From Vibrio casei (lineage in GTDB: Bacteria > Pseudomonadota > Gammaproteobacteria > Enterobacterales > Vibrionaceae), in assembly GCF_002218025.2 (NCBI RefSeq), contig NZ_AP018680.1, forward strand, positions 992,001 to 1,056,000: a stretch of DNA of 64,000 nt. Direction: 5' to 3'. This document shows, in pieces, positions 1 to 8,865 of this stretch. Position 1 is the stretch's first letter, and each line of letters starts with the position of its first letter. A program made the translations under genes and the position numbers. Below the pieces are notes generated by a model. It saw only the letters and a list, made by a program, of their open reading frames with translations. It searched no databases and had not been told where the DNA came from.

Positions 1-1005
1 TTTGTTTATATTTTCGGTAGGTTCGGTCGTGGCGGCATTATCCAGTTCTATGACAATGTTAATTACTGGACGAGTGATTCAGGGGATTGGCGGCGGTGGG
101 CTGATGAGTTTATCTCAAGCGTTAATTGGTGAGTTGGTTCCCCCAAGGCAAAGAGCGCGCTTTCAAGGATATTTTTCCTCAATGTTTGCATTGGCGAGTG
201 TTTCAGGTCCTGTTGTTGGTGGGGTGATTGTCAGCTATTTATCATGGCATTGGCTTTTTTGGGCGAATTTACCCATTGCAGCTTTTGCGGTGTATCGGCT
301 CTGTCAGTTGAAGCAATCCGAAATCCTCTCGAAATCTAGAACAATAGATTGGTGGGGGCTATTATTATTTCCGCTAACGACCACGATCATTATTTATTGG
401 TTATCTTCTGGAGGGCATGAATTTTATTGGAAATCGATAACCAGCTATCAGTTGCTTGGTGCAATATTCATATTATCAATAGTGTTTATTTTTCAGCAGT
501 CTCGAGCTCAAGATTCTTTTCTCCCTTTAACTTTGCTTGCGCGTAAAGAGATTCATATACCACTCATTTCATCTTTTTTGTTCGCAGCTTGTATGTTTTC
601 TTTGGTTTTTTTCTTACCGATTTATTTGCAGTTAGGATTAGGCACGAATGCCGCCATGTCGGGCTTATTATTATTGCCTTTGACAGCAGGTATTATTACT
701 GGGGCATATACAACAGGTAAAACGATCGCTCGTACAGGTGTGCCTAAATGGATGCCAGTAATAGGTATGAGTATTGCAACTTGTGGGTTTGTGCTATTAG
801 GCTTGCTTGAGCCATCAAGGTATTTAACGGGGATACTCGGTTTGGTATGTGGCTTAGGTCTTGGTTCAGTGATGCCTTCAACTCAAATATTAATTCAAAC
901 CGTCGGTGGAAAAGCCAATTTAGGGAGAGTGACAGCAATGGCAAGTTTATGCCGTTCATTAGGAGCTTCAGTCGGGACCGCATTATTTGGTGCTTTAACG
1001 TATTC
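1..1005 (+). pseudogene. MFS drug exporter (DHA2/EmrB-QacA type), 5' fragment, interrupted by IS
   Basis: About 334 codons of a multidrug-type major facilitator transporter whose start lies before the window. Visible are RVIQGIGGGG (loop/motif region), GPVVGGVI (antiporter motif C) and many hydrophobic helices, as expected of a 14-helix proton-coupled exporter in the inner membrane. The reading frame runs into the IS and stops at 1081, so the last residues of that frame are IS-derived. The matching C-terminal piece lies at 2648-2825. Joining the pieces with one copy of the GTATTC duplication restores a single frame reading ALTYSLIPNFSNDS. The substrate cannot be told from sequence. The protein lacks its last two helices or so and is probably inactive. 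Confidence 0.85.
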
Positions 1006-1039
1006 GGTGTTTGTCAAACTAGTTGTCGCGATCACTACG

Positions 1040-2089
1040 TTATGCACTCTCAGCCTTGACACTATTTTGTTCAGGGTTTAAGTACACTTCTTTTGGTAAA
1101 TCCCAATTACGGATATTACCGCTCCAGCGCTCAGGGTGAGCATCTTTAGCACCTTGATAAACTTCTTTTCTATTAGCCAATATGTCACCCGCTAATCCTG
1201 AATGCCTTTGATGTGGGCTGACGTATTTGATGCCACTATGTTTGTGGTTAAAATTATACCAGTGGCTAAATTTCAACACCCAACTACGCGCCTCATCAAT
1301 TGTTGAAAACCCTTTATACGGATAGTCAGGGCGATATTTACACGTTTTAAATATCGACTCAGCATAAGCATTATCATTGCTCACCCTAGGACGATTAAAA
1401 GACGACACGACACCTAAACTATAAAGTGTTTCAAGCATTGATGAGCCTTTCATTGGGCTTCCATTATCCGAATGCAGTACCAGAGGATTATCTTTAACTC
1501 CTTCTTTTAAATGAGCTTTCTTAATTAATATTGATGCATTTTCTGCTGATTCGTCATCATGAATTTCCCATCCAACAATCTTTCGACTAAATATATCGAG
1601 TATCAAATATAAATAAAAATGCAGCCCTTTAGCGGGGCCTGGTAACCAAGTAATATCCCAACACCACACTTGGTTTGGCCCTGTAGCACAGTGTGTCGTC
1701 GGTACTTTTCTCTCTTTTATCTGACTACGTCCGCGAGCGTTTTGCTGTTTTTCTTCATGAAGAACACGATAATATGTTGATTCAGAAGCAAGATAAATAC
1801 CCTCATCTGCTAATGTAGGGACGATTTGGCTTGGTGGTAAGCTCTTAAAATCATCGCTATTAACGATGGCTAATATGTTATCTCTCTCTGCTTTTGATAG
1901 CTTATTTTTTGGCTCAGGGCGCTGAGATATTGGTCTACCATCTGTTTTTATGTTCCCGTCAACAGTCCAACGTTGATACGTCCGGACACTGATCCCAAGT
2001 TCACGGCAAGCTTTAAACTTTGGCGCACCAGAACTCACAGCTTCATTAACTAGTTTAACTGCTTGAATGCGAGCTGAGTCGAGGATCAT
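1040..2089 (-). CDS. IS transposase, DDE integrase-core subunit (OrfB)
   Basis: 349 aa. An N-terminal helix-turn-helix (FKACRELGISVRTYQRW, about residues 25-41) is followed by an rve/DDE core. The catalytic acidic residues are visible in CWDITW, LHSDNGSPM and NAYAESIFKT, so the enzyme looks complete. The start ATG overlaps the stop of the upstream OrfA (ATGA), which implies translational coupling rather than the frameshift fusion used by most IS3 elements. It would cut and join the ends of the 1006-2647 element. Confidence 0.88.
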   Translation of the reverse strand: MILDSARIQAVKLVNEAVSSGAPKFKACRELGISVRTYQRWTVDGNIKTDGRPISQRPEPKNKLSKAERDNILAIVNSDDFKSLPPSQIVPTLADEGIYLASESTYYRVLHEEKQQNARGRSQIKERKVPTTHCATGPNQVWCWDITWLPGPAKGLHFYLYLILDIFSRKIVGWEIHDDESAENASILIKKAHLKEGVKDNPLVLHSDNGSPMKGSSMLETLYSLGVVSSFNRPRVSNDNAYAESIFKTCKYRPDYPYKGFSTIDEARSWVLKFSHWYNFNHKHSGIKYVSPHQRHSGLAGDILANRKEVYQGAKDAHPERWSGNIRNWDLPKEVYLNPEQNSVKAESA

Positions 2090-2583
2090 TCGTCCTCGGC
2101 TTCCCCCCAGATCGCATTTGCTTTTTTTCTTAACACCAATAGTGCTGCGGTTTCAGCGAGTGCCTTATCTTTTCGACGTAGCTCCTTTTCTAATTGATTG
2201 ATCTGTTTTTTATCTTTCTTTGTTTCGGTGGAGAAGGCTTTTTCTTGCTCTTTAACGTTAGCGTTTGCATCTATACACGCATTTCGCCAAGCCGATACTT
2301 GTTCCACATAAAGACCTTTGCCTCGGCAATATTCCGCTAACTCAGCTTGATTTAAAGAGGCTGTTTCCAACACGACTGAGAATTTATTTGCTGATGACCA
2401 CTGCTCAGCATTCTTTCCATCACCTGGCACTAAATGCCCCTTATCAATTGCTTGTTTTCGCCAATTATACAAGGTTGATTCACCAATCCCCATCTCGATT
2501 GATAATTGGGCTATTGCTATATTATTTGGAGGCATCATCTTCTGAAGAGCCGACTCTTTGCTTTGCGCTGAATAATGTTTCAT
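2086..2583 (-). CDS. IS transposase accessory protein (OrfA), helix-turn-helix
   Basis: About 165 aa from the chosen start MKHYSAQ, which has GGAG placed just upstream; an open frame extends further to 2655 but has no better start. Residues around IAQLSIEMGIGESTLYNWRKQA form a transposase_8-type helix-turn-helix. A charged, coiled-coil-like C-terminus (KEQEKAFSTETKKDKKQINQLEKEL) probably mediates oligomerisation with OrfB. It is longer than a typical IS3 OrfA (about 90-100 aa). Its stop overlaps the OrfB start. Confidence 0.82.
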   Translation of the reverse strand: MKHYSAQSKESALQKMMPPNNIAIAQLSIEMGIGESTLYNWRKQAIDKGHLVPGDGKNAEQWSSANKFSVVLETASLNQAELAEYCRGKGLYVEQVSAWRNACIDANANVKEQEKAFSTETKKDKKQINQLEKELRRKDKALAETAALLVLRKKANAIWGEAEDE

Positions 2584-2647
2584 TGTTACTCCACGCCCTC
2601 TGTTTAATGGTTGAATATTAAGCGCGACAACTAGTCTGACAGAGAGG

Positions 2648-2825
2648 GTATTCACTTATACCGAATTTCTCGAATGACAGTACGATTGCCGATTTATTAA
2701 TGAGCCCTAAGGTGCCGATTATCCAAGCGTTTCAAATGGGTTTTTTAGTGGCTGGTGGATTAGCTTTTATTACTGTACTTAATGCACTAAGAGCACCACG
2801 TATCCATTTGGATGATTATGACTAG
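2648..2825 (+). pseudogene. MFS drug exporter, 3' fragment
   Basis: The separated C-terminus of the transporter at 1-1005. It reads on in the same frame after excision of the IS (NFSNDSTIADLLMSPKVP, a hydrophobic helix, then a short polar tail ending HLDDYD). Without the IS the gene would end at the TAG at 2823-2825. No start signal of its own is seen, so it is unlikely to be translated. A terminator follows directly. Confidence 0.82.
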
Positions 2826-2854
2826 GAATGCAAATTAGGTGTGTTTAGAAAAGC

Positions 2855-2883
2855 AAAAACCCGCTAAATTTAGCGGGTTTTTT
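2855..2883 (+). terminator. Rho-independent terminator after the MFS gene
   Basis: AAAACCCGCTAAATTTAGCGGGTTTTTT is a near-perfect stem with a U-tract. It lies just after the MFS stop and, on the other strand, just beyond the 3' end of tRNA-Ser, so it may serve both directions. Confidence 0.8.
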
Positions 2884-2887
2884 AATG

Positions 2888-2978
2888 TGGTGGAGGGATA
2901 GGGATTTGAACCCTAGAACCGCTATTAACGGTTGCCGGTTTTCAAGACCGGTGCATTCGACCACTCTGCCATCCCTCC
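2888..2978 (-). tRNA. tRNA-Ser (anticodon TGA)
   Basis: A 91-nt tRNA with acceptor GGAGGGA pairing TCCCTCC, a long class II variable arm, anticodon loop CTTGAAA (TGA), the TTCAAAT T-loop and an encoded CCA. It decodes UCA-type serine codons. Confidence 0.95.
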
Positions 2979-3179
2979 AAGTCGTGTAAATAATATAGAG
3001 GGCTTAACTTTTTGTAAACCCTTAATATTCATTGTTTGCTTGCTTTTTGAGCAAACGGTAAAGATTAATTTTTAAAGTAACTGAGGAATGGTAAATCAAC
3101 TACCAAGCTATGCTTTTAAGTACTCAACTAATACTTAAAGAAAAAGCCATAACTTATTACGGTTACGACTTAATAAAAA

Positions 3180-3256
3180 TGGTCGGTATGAGAGGATTTG
3201 AACCTCCGACCCCTGACACCCCATGACAGTGCGCTACCAAGCTGCGCTACATACCG
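3180..3256 (-). tRNA. proL: tRNA-Pro (anticodon GGG)
   Basis: 77 nt with acceptor CGGTATG, D-arm GCGC...GCGC, anticodon loop ATGGGGT (GGG) and encoded CCA. The anticodon stem contains a T-T mismatch that is also present in E. coli proL. E. coli proL lies beside yejM, as here, which supports the assignment. Confidence 0.94.
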
Positions 3257-3331
3257 ATAAGTCACTAATGTAGGGATTTCAATAAAACTCGTCAAGCATC
3301 ATCATCACAAATAAGTTTAAGTGGTGATAAA

Positions 3332-5152
3332 TCAATCACCTTGATGGTAGAAACGTTTTAATTCAGACAAACCTTGCAATACGATCGATAGCTTGGGTTT
3401 GGTTCGCTTGCTGCGTTTATAGTCTTCATCATAAACTTTATAGTTACCAAACTGATCCACGACGGTGGTTGTTTTGTCTGTAATTAGGGCGATATTATTA
3501 CTATCACCAGCTAAAATCCAAGGTCTAGATGTCGTATTAAATAGATTCTTACCACTGCCTAAATCATACGGGTTTGATGTTGATTCAAACAAATCTTTCA
3601 TCAAGGTTGCGGATAAATCTAAATGACTTGTTTTATGTTGAAATAGTTCAGGTATTTTACCTGGCCAATGAATCACCATTGGAACCTGAAGTTGGTATCG
3701 ACTGAAATTACTGTTTGAACCCCAAGAGTTATTCTGAGTTTCATTAAATTCGGTACCATGATTAGACGTAATAATGATGATGGTGTTGCTTAGTCCACTT
3801 TTTTCATCAACTTCAGATATGATCTTCTGAATGCTTTGATCTGCTTCGTATGCTGCTGATTGATAACGAGCTTTTAGTTTGTCTGTTGGATCGCTCGATT
3901 TAGTCTGAAATTTTGGCAGAATGGTAGGGCTATCTTCAAAATTCTCGACTTGAGATAATTCAATATAGCTGAACCAAGGTTTACTTGATATTACAGAAAA
4001 CCATGCACTCCATTCATTTACTGTTTGAGCATCAGATGTGTTTTTATCTTTATTCTGTGCTGGTGAAATATCTAAAGGTTGAAAAATTTCGTCATAAAAT
4101 TCGGCATTATCAAAGTTATCATTACTGAATGCTGCCATTTGATAGTTGCGGTCGTGCATTGTATTGATAAACAGTGGGGCAGTATTTTGAGCTTTAATAC
4201 TGGAGGCGTAGCTGCTTGGCAAACCATAAAACAATCCAAATACACCATAGGTATTATTACTGGCACTATAGTGATTAATGAAGTTTTGGTTATTTTTAGC
4301 AAATTGGTAGGTAGCGGGCATGATTTCACTAGTCAGCATATCACTGCGCAGATTATCTACCATGATCATTAGAACATTGTATCTTTTCCCACGACCTTCA
4401 AATTGAACGGGTTCAAGCGGATAGTTAACAACTTCATTAGCATTGCCATTTTTTTCTAATCGCTCTAGGTATTCTTCTTTATCTAATAGACCATGTTTTT
4501 CCATAAACGACTTCGCCGTCATCGGATAGGACAACGGAAAATTAGCACGCTGATTGGTGATTGGGTTATAGAAAAAAGCATCTGCCCAGATATAAATCAG
4601 ATGGCTACTGATGAAACATAAGAAGAAGATAATAGTGGCTGGCTTACCCACTTGTTTACGTGACAATTTACGTTGTTTTTTCCAAATCCATTCTGAAATC
4701 GCGAGCTGTAATAAAAAAATCACAGGTACAGCGGCAAACAGGTATTGCCATTCTGCATTAAATGATGTTTTTTCTTTACTCAGTAAGAGTTCCCAGACGA
4801 CTGGGTTAAGGTGTAAATGCAGCTTCTGATAAGCTTGGCTGTCGAGTAATAGTAATGTTAAGCAAATTGTGGCAAAACAAACACTAATTAAACGTAATAG
4901 CTTCCGAGATGGAATAATAAAAGTCAGGGGAAAGAGAATTAATATATAGAGAGCAAAGACTAAAAAGCTAAAATGCCCGATCCACGAAATGATCAGGTAA
5001 GCTTGCCCCAAAAAGGTTTCTGGCCATGGTGATTGGGCAATAAAACTCGTACCAATCAACATTGCAAGGATGATATTGAAGAAGGCGAACCAATGTCCCC
5101 AGCTTACTAATCGAGAGACTCGCTCTCCATATGAATTATCGCTATCTACCAT
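3332..5152 (-). CDS. yejM: Inner-membrane sulfatase-like regulator of lipopolysaccharide synthesis, YejM/PbgA/LapC
   Basis: 606 aa. Five hydrophobic helices occupy about residues 18-192 (N-terminal DUF3413-type region, with SWGHWFAFFNI and LDSQAYQKLHLHLNP). A periplasmic alkaline-phosphatase/sulfatase-fold domain follows from about residue 255 (NVLMIMVDNLRSDML ... ITSNHGTEFNE). In E. coli this essential protein binds lipid A and signals through LapB/FtsH to set LpxC levels; it is thought not to act as a hydrolase. It lies 41 bp after yejL on the same strand, so the two are probably co-transcribed, as in E. coli. Confidence 0.93.
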   Translation of the reverse strand: MVDSDNSYGERVSRLVSWGHWFAFFNIILAMLIGTSFIAQSPWPETFLGQAYLIISWIGHFSFLVFALYILILFPLTFIIPSRKLLRLISVCFATICLTLLLLDSQAYQKLHLHLNPVVWELLLSKEKTSFNAEWQYLFAAVPVIFLLQLAISEWIWKKQRKLSRKQVGKPATIIFFLCFISSHLIYIWADAFFYNPITNQRANFPLSYPMTAKSFMEKHGLLDKEEYLERLEKNGNANEVVNYPLEPVQFEGRGKRYNVLMIMVDNLRSDMLTSEIMPATYQFAKNNQNFINHYSASNNTYGVFGLFYGLPSSYASSIKAQNTAPLFINTMHDRNYQMAAFSNDNFDNAEFYDEIFQPLDISPAQNKDKNTSDAQTVNEWSAWFSVISSKPWFSYIELSQVENFEDSPTILPKFQTKSSDPTDKLKARYQSAAYEADQSIQKIISEVDEKSGLSNTIIIITSNHGTEFNETQNNSWGSNSNFSRYQLQVPMVIHWPGKIPELFQHKTSHLDLSATLMKDLFESTSNPYDLGSGKNLFNTTSRPWILAGDSNNIALITDKTTTVVDQFGNYKVYDEDYKRSKRTKPKLSIVLQGLSELKRFYHQGD

Positions 5153-5193
5153 TTATTTTATCGTTCTAACTCAATTTAGTTTTAAGAATGCAT

Positions 5194-5409
5194 TTAATCA
5201 TCAATCGATGATAAAAGAGCTTGAGAAAATTTATCTGCAATGAGTTTACGTTGAGATTTTGGTACATTAGAGTTCAGTATGTTAGTGACTATATTACCAG
5301 CAATCATTAAGCTCAAATCTGGATTTGCTTCATGCTTTTTCAATACGGCAGCAATTTCTGCCAAGATTTTTTCGATTTTTTGGTCACTGTATTTTGAATT
5401 AATAGGCAT
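5194..5409 (-). CDS. yejL: Small conserved protein YejL (UPF0352)
   Basis: 71 aa, with the family pattern [19 protein letters not shown]...[18 protein letters not shown]. Function is unknown. It is helical and has no signal peptide or membrane segment. It precedes yejM and is divergent from yejK, the arrangement found in E. coli and Vibrio. Confidence 0.93.
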   Translation of the reverse strand: MPINSKYSDQKIEKILAEIAAVLKKHEANPDLSLMIAGNIVTNILNSNVPKSQRKLIADKFSQALLSSIDD

Positions 5410-5567
5410 AACGGCTCTAATTTAGTTCCTAGATTCGGTTAATGGTGTCTTCTATCACTTAAAAATAGACAATAAAGTAAGAATATTTAAGTGATTTGGG
5501 GATATAAAGCGGCTTATGATAACCTAGTCTACCTCACAACTGAAACATCAACTGAAACTAATTTATC

Positions 5568-6569
5568 ATGAGCTTAAATATTTCCAACGTTATATTGCAT
5601 AAATTGACAAAAAATGACCAAGAAGAATTGGTGGTGAATCTACGAGAATCAGCATTACCTAGTGAAGGGGTAAGTGAGCAATTGGTTGCTGAGTTACATC
5701 GCACTTTTAATGCAAAGGCTGGTAAAGGCTTCGGAACGTACAAAGAAGAAAGTGAATTTCAATCTTGGATGAAGCAATTGCGCAAAGGGGAGCTTAAATT
5801 TTATGATTTCTCCCAACAATCGGCTGAGCGTCTTAAAACGGAATTATCAAAATACCCGTTTGCAGAAGAGGGAGTGCTTATTCTTGCGGAATACCAATCA
5901 CTTGCGACTGATTACCTTTTTATTGCGTTATTACCTTCAAACCAGAGTTTAAAAGTCGATGAAGCTTTAGATATTACGGGAACTGATTATCTTGATATCA
6001 ATAAGATGGATATTGCGGTTCGTATCGATCTCTCCCGTTATGAAACGGATCCTGATTCAAACCGTTATTTAACGTATATAAAAGGACGAGTAGGCCGGAA
6101 GGTCGCAGATTTCTTTTTAGATTTCCTTCAAGCAGAGGTTGGTTTAGATACGAAAAAACAAAATCAGGTTTTGATGCAAGCTGTCGATGATTATTGTATT
6201 GATGCTCAATTGAATAAAGAAGAAACCGTCACATACCGTAAGCAAGTCCATGATTATTGTAACGATCAGTTAAAAAGTGGTGATGAAGTAACAATTAAAG
6301 AATTGTCTGGAGAGCTAAGTGGATCTGGGCATCATGACAATTTTCAAGAGTTTACTCAAAAGCAAGGTTATGATTTAGAAGAGAGTTTTCCCGTTGATCG
6401 TTCGACAATTCGTAAGTTGGCGAAGTACGTCGGTGCGGGCGGCGGGCTATCAATTAACTTTGATAGCATGCTATTAGGAGAGAGAGTTTTTTACGATCCA
6501 GAAACGGATACGTTGACCATCAAAGGTATTCCACCCAATTTGAAAGATCAATTAATCCGTCATTCATAG
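5568..6569 (+). CDS. yejK: Nucleoid-associated protein YejK/NdpA
   Basis: 333 aa, the normal length of the NdpA family. The protein is acidic and soluble, with family features such as FNAKAGKGFG near residues 48-57 and the C-terminal LAKYVGAGGGLSINFDSMLLGERVFYDPETDTLTIKGIPPNLKDQL. It binds the nucleoid in E. coli, and an interaction with topoisomerase IV is reported for that homologue. It is divergent from yejL across about 160 bp that must hold both promoters. A perfect hairpin (6671-6692) follows the gene. Confidence 0.93.
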   Translation: MSLNISNVILHKLTKNDQEELVVNLRESALPSEGVSEQLVAELHRTFNAKAGKGFGTYKEESEFQSWMKQLRKGELKFYDFSQQSAERLKTELSKYPFAEEGVLILAEYQSLATDYLFIALLPSNQSLKVDEALDITGTDYLDINKMDIAVRIDLSRYETDPDSNRYLTYIKGRVGRKVADFFLDFLQAEVGLDTKKQNQVLMQAVDDYCIDAQLNKEETVTYRKQVHDYCNDQLKSGDEVTIKELSGELSGSGHHDNFQEFTQKQGYDLEESFPVDRSTIRKLAKYVGAGGGLSINFDSMLLGERVFYDPETDTLTIKGIPPNLKDQLIRHS

Positions 6570-6670
6570 GACGTATCGCTTTAAAAATTTAAATCCGTTT
6601 GCAGGAAATCGGGTTTGAAGATTGACGTAAGCAATGAGATAGTATGATTATTCTATAGAAGAAAATATTT

Positions 6671-6697
6671 GCCGTATAACCAGTTATACGGCGTTTT
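6671..6697 (+). terminator. Hairpin terminator between yejK and asd
   Basis: GCCGTATAAC-CA-GTTATACGGC then GTTTT: a perfect 10-bp stem with a short U-tract. It ends yejK or, given its position 35 bp before asd, could act as a leader attenuator. Confidence 0.6.
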
Positions 6698-6731
6698 AAA
6701 AGTTATAAAAATATCATGGAGAGGATGAGAA

Positions 6732-7850
6732 ATGATGAGAGTAGGTTTAGTTGGTTGGCGTGGCATGGTAGGTTCTGTATTAATGCAACGCATGGTGGAA
6801 GAAAAGGATTTTGATCTCATCGAACCAGTGTTCTATACCACATCACAAGTTGGTATTCCTGCACCTTTCTTAGGTAAAGATGCGGGTATGTTGCAAGATG
6901 CTTTTGATATTGAAAGCTTAAAACAGCTAGATGCAATTATAACTTGTCAGGGAGGCTTTTATACTGAAAAAGTCTACCCAGCATTGCGTCAAGCGGGTTG
7001 GAAAGGCTATTGGATTGATGCAGCGTCAACACTTCGTATGAAAGATGATGCAATCATTACTTTGGATCCGGTGAACTTAAAGCAAATTCAACATGGCCTT
7101 CATGCTGGTACTAATACTTTTGTTGGCGGAAACTGTACCGTTAGTTTAATGCTTATGGGCCTTGGCGGTTTGTATGAAAAGGGCATGATTGAGTGGATGA
7201 GCGCGATGACTTATCAAGCTGCGTCTGGCGCTGGTGCTAAGAATATGCGTGAGTTAATTGCTCAAATGGGTGTGATCAATCAATCCGTAAGCACTGAAAT
7301 GGCAGATCCAGCTAGTTCAATTCTAGATATTGACCGTAAAGTAGCGGAAGCGATTCGCTCGAGTGCTTTTCCTACCAGTGAGTTTGGCTCTCCTCTAGCG
7401 GGCTCCTTAATTCCATGGATTGATGTGAAACGTGAAAATGGTCAAAGTAAAGAAGAGTGGAAAGCGACGGTAGAAACGAACAAGATCCTTGGTTTACAAG
7501 GTGAAGGTATCGTTCCTATTGATGGTACTTGTGTGCGTATTGGTGCAATGCGTTGCCATTCACAAGCATTAACTATCAAGCTGAAACAAAATGTACCAAT
7601 GGATGAAATCGAAGATATTATCGCCACTCACAATGATTGGGTAAAAGTCATTCCAAATGAGCGTGATATTACTGCTCAGGAGCTTTCACCAGCAAAAGTG
7701 ACGGGTACGCTTTCAGTGCCTGTTGGCCGCCTGCGTAAGATGGAAATGGGCGATACGTTCCTGAATGCCTTTACTGTTGGTGATCAACTATTATGGGGTG
7801 CAGCCGAGCCATTGCGTCGTACTTTACGCATTATTTTAGCGGAAAAATAA
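6732..7850 (+). CDS. asd: Aspartate-semialdehyde dehydrogenase
   Basis: 372 aa. It reduces aspartyl phosphate to aspartate semialdehyde with NADPH, the branch point to lysine/diaminopimelate, threonine and methionine, in the cytosol. The NADP-binding start is [18 protein letters not shown]. The catalytic Cys135 lies in [16 protein letters not shown] and the active-site His in [12 protein letters not shown]. Two ATGs are adjacent; the first gives the same N-terminal length and cysteine number as E. coli Asd, and GGAGAGG lies just upstream. A single-gene unit between two terminators. Confidence 0.96.
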   Translation: MMRVGLVGWRGMVGSVLMQRMVEEKDFDLIEPVFYTTSQVGIPAPFLGKDAGMLQDAFDIESLKQLDAIITCQGGFYTEKVYPALRQAGWKGYWIDAASTLRMKDDAIITLDPVNLKQIQHGLHAGTNTFVGGNCTVSLMLMGLGGLYEKGMIEWMSAMTYQAASGAGAKNMRELIAQMGVINQSVSTEMADPASSILDIDRKVAEAIRSSAFPTSEFGSPLAGSLIPWIDVKRENGQSKEEWKATVETNKILGLQGEGIVPIDGTCVRIGAMRCHSQALTIKLKQNVPMDEIEDIIATHNDWVKVIPNERDITAQELSPAKVTGTLSVPVGRLRKMEMGDTFLNAFTVGDQLLWGAAEPLRRTLRIILAEK

Positions 7851-7881
7851 TATTGCGGATTATTTGATCTGACTATTGAAC

Positions 7882-7909
7882 ATACCGGCGAAATTGCCGG
7901 TATTTTTTT
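7882..7909 (+). terminator. Terminator after asd
   Basis: ATACCGGC-GAAATT-GCCGGTAT followed by seven T residues, 32 bp after the asd stop. Confidence 0.85.
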
Positions 7910-7946
7910 GCCTGTATCAATATGGTTGTACAGGCAAAAATGCTCA

Positions 7947-8780
7947 TCAGCGTATTTCTTCTTCAGGGGAGGGATGCTTCACGGGAACAACCCGTTGATC
8001 AGGATCAGCCAGCTCACCACCACAATGTTTGCAGAATAAGGCATCCGTTTCATGGCCGCTTTTTGTACAGTTAGGGCAAAGCACTAGGCTTCGGTGAGCT
8101 TTCATTTCTTGATTTAATTCAGCGGTGATAATTCCCGTTGGTACCGCTAAGATTGAGTAACCAAGTAGCATGGTTAATGCTGCAACCGCTTGTCCCAATG
8201 GTGTCTGTGGTACGACATCGCCATAACCAACCGTTGTGATGGTTATAATTGCCCAATAGATCCCTCGGGGAATACTGGTGAAGCCATTCTCAGGTCCTTC
8301 AATCACGTACATTAATGCACCAAAAATAGTGACAAGAATAGCAACGGCACTAAAGAAAATGAGTATCTTTCTTTGTGACATGGCAAGCGTGCGTACCAAT
8401 AAATTTGAATCTTGTAAGAAGCGAACTAGTTTCAAAATACGGAAGATACGCATCACACGCAGTAATCGAATAATACCAATGAAGCTTGCTGCGGGGAAAA
8501 AGAAAGCTAAATAAGTGGGTAAAATAGCTAATAAATCAATAACACCGTAGAAGCTCTTAGCATAGGCGCTTGGTTTAGGAGAACAATATAGCCTTAATAA
8601 ATATTCAATTGTGAATAGAGCTGTGAAAATATATTCTAAAACATTGAATTCTTTTTGCCATTCGCTTGCGAATGCAGGTACCGAATCAAGAATAAGAACG
8701 ACTAAAGAGCTAATTATGGCAACAATCAGTATAATATCAAACCGACGGCCGGCAGGTGTGTGTGCCAAATATAATGACAT
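7947..8780 (-). CDS. Voltage-gated-type K+ channel with C-terminal zinc ribbon
   Basis: 277 aa, six hydrophobic segments. The S4-like helix carries regularly spaced arginines (RLLRVMRIFRILKLVRF, about residues 104-120), followed by a pore loop with the K+ filter TTVGYGDV. After S6 a cytoplasmic tail holds a rubredoxin/zinc-ribbon-like CPNC...CKHCGGE. This is a KvAP/ion-trans-2-type channel, shorter than E. coli Kch, which ends in an RCK domain. Inferred role is membrane-potential-dependent K+ flux. No strong ribosome-binding site is seen before the ATG. Confidence 0.85.
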   Translation of the reverse strand: MSLYLAHTPAGRRFDIILIVAIISSLVVLILDSVPAFASEWQKEFNVLEYIFTALFTIEYLLRLYCSPKPSAYAKSFYGVIDLLAILPTYLAFFFPAASFIGIIRLLRVMRIFRILKLVRFLQDSNLLVRTLAMSQRKILIFFSAVAILVTIFGALMYVIEGPENGFTSIPRGIYWAIITITTVGYGDVVPQTPLGQAVAALTMLLGYSILAVPTGIITAELNQEMKAHRSLVLCPNCTKSGHETDALFCKHCGGELADPDQRVVPVKHPSPEEEIR

Positions 8781-8865
8781 AGAGTTGATGCTTTAGTGTG
8801 TCTTTACTCTCTTTACTCATTGGTTTGAGTGGTCCTTTATTCTTTCCATGATTACTGGTTTAATT

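Larger units (their letters stand above)
1006..2647 (-). mobile_element. IS3-like insertion sequence with two ORFs, inserted in the MFS gene
   Basis: A 1.64-kb element. It has inverted ends sharing TGTCARACTAGTTGTCGCG (1012-1030 and, reversed, 2623-2641) and two transposase ORFs on the minus strand. Both sides are flanked by GTATTC (1000-1005 and 2648-2653), a candidate 6-bp target duplication. The outermost six bases of the two ends match poorly, so the exact termini are tentative. Both ORFs are open and intact, which suggests a recent insertion of a possibly active element. The subgroup is not assigned. Confidence 0.85.

Noticed and set aside
7909..7936. Inverted repeat TGCCTGTA...TACAGGCA between asd and the K+ channel gene
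   Set aside because: As a channel-gene terminator the flank on that strand is an A-run, not a T-run, so I did not call it.
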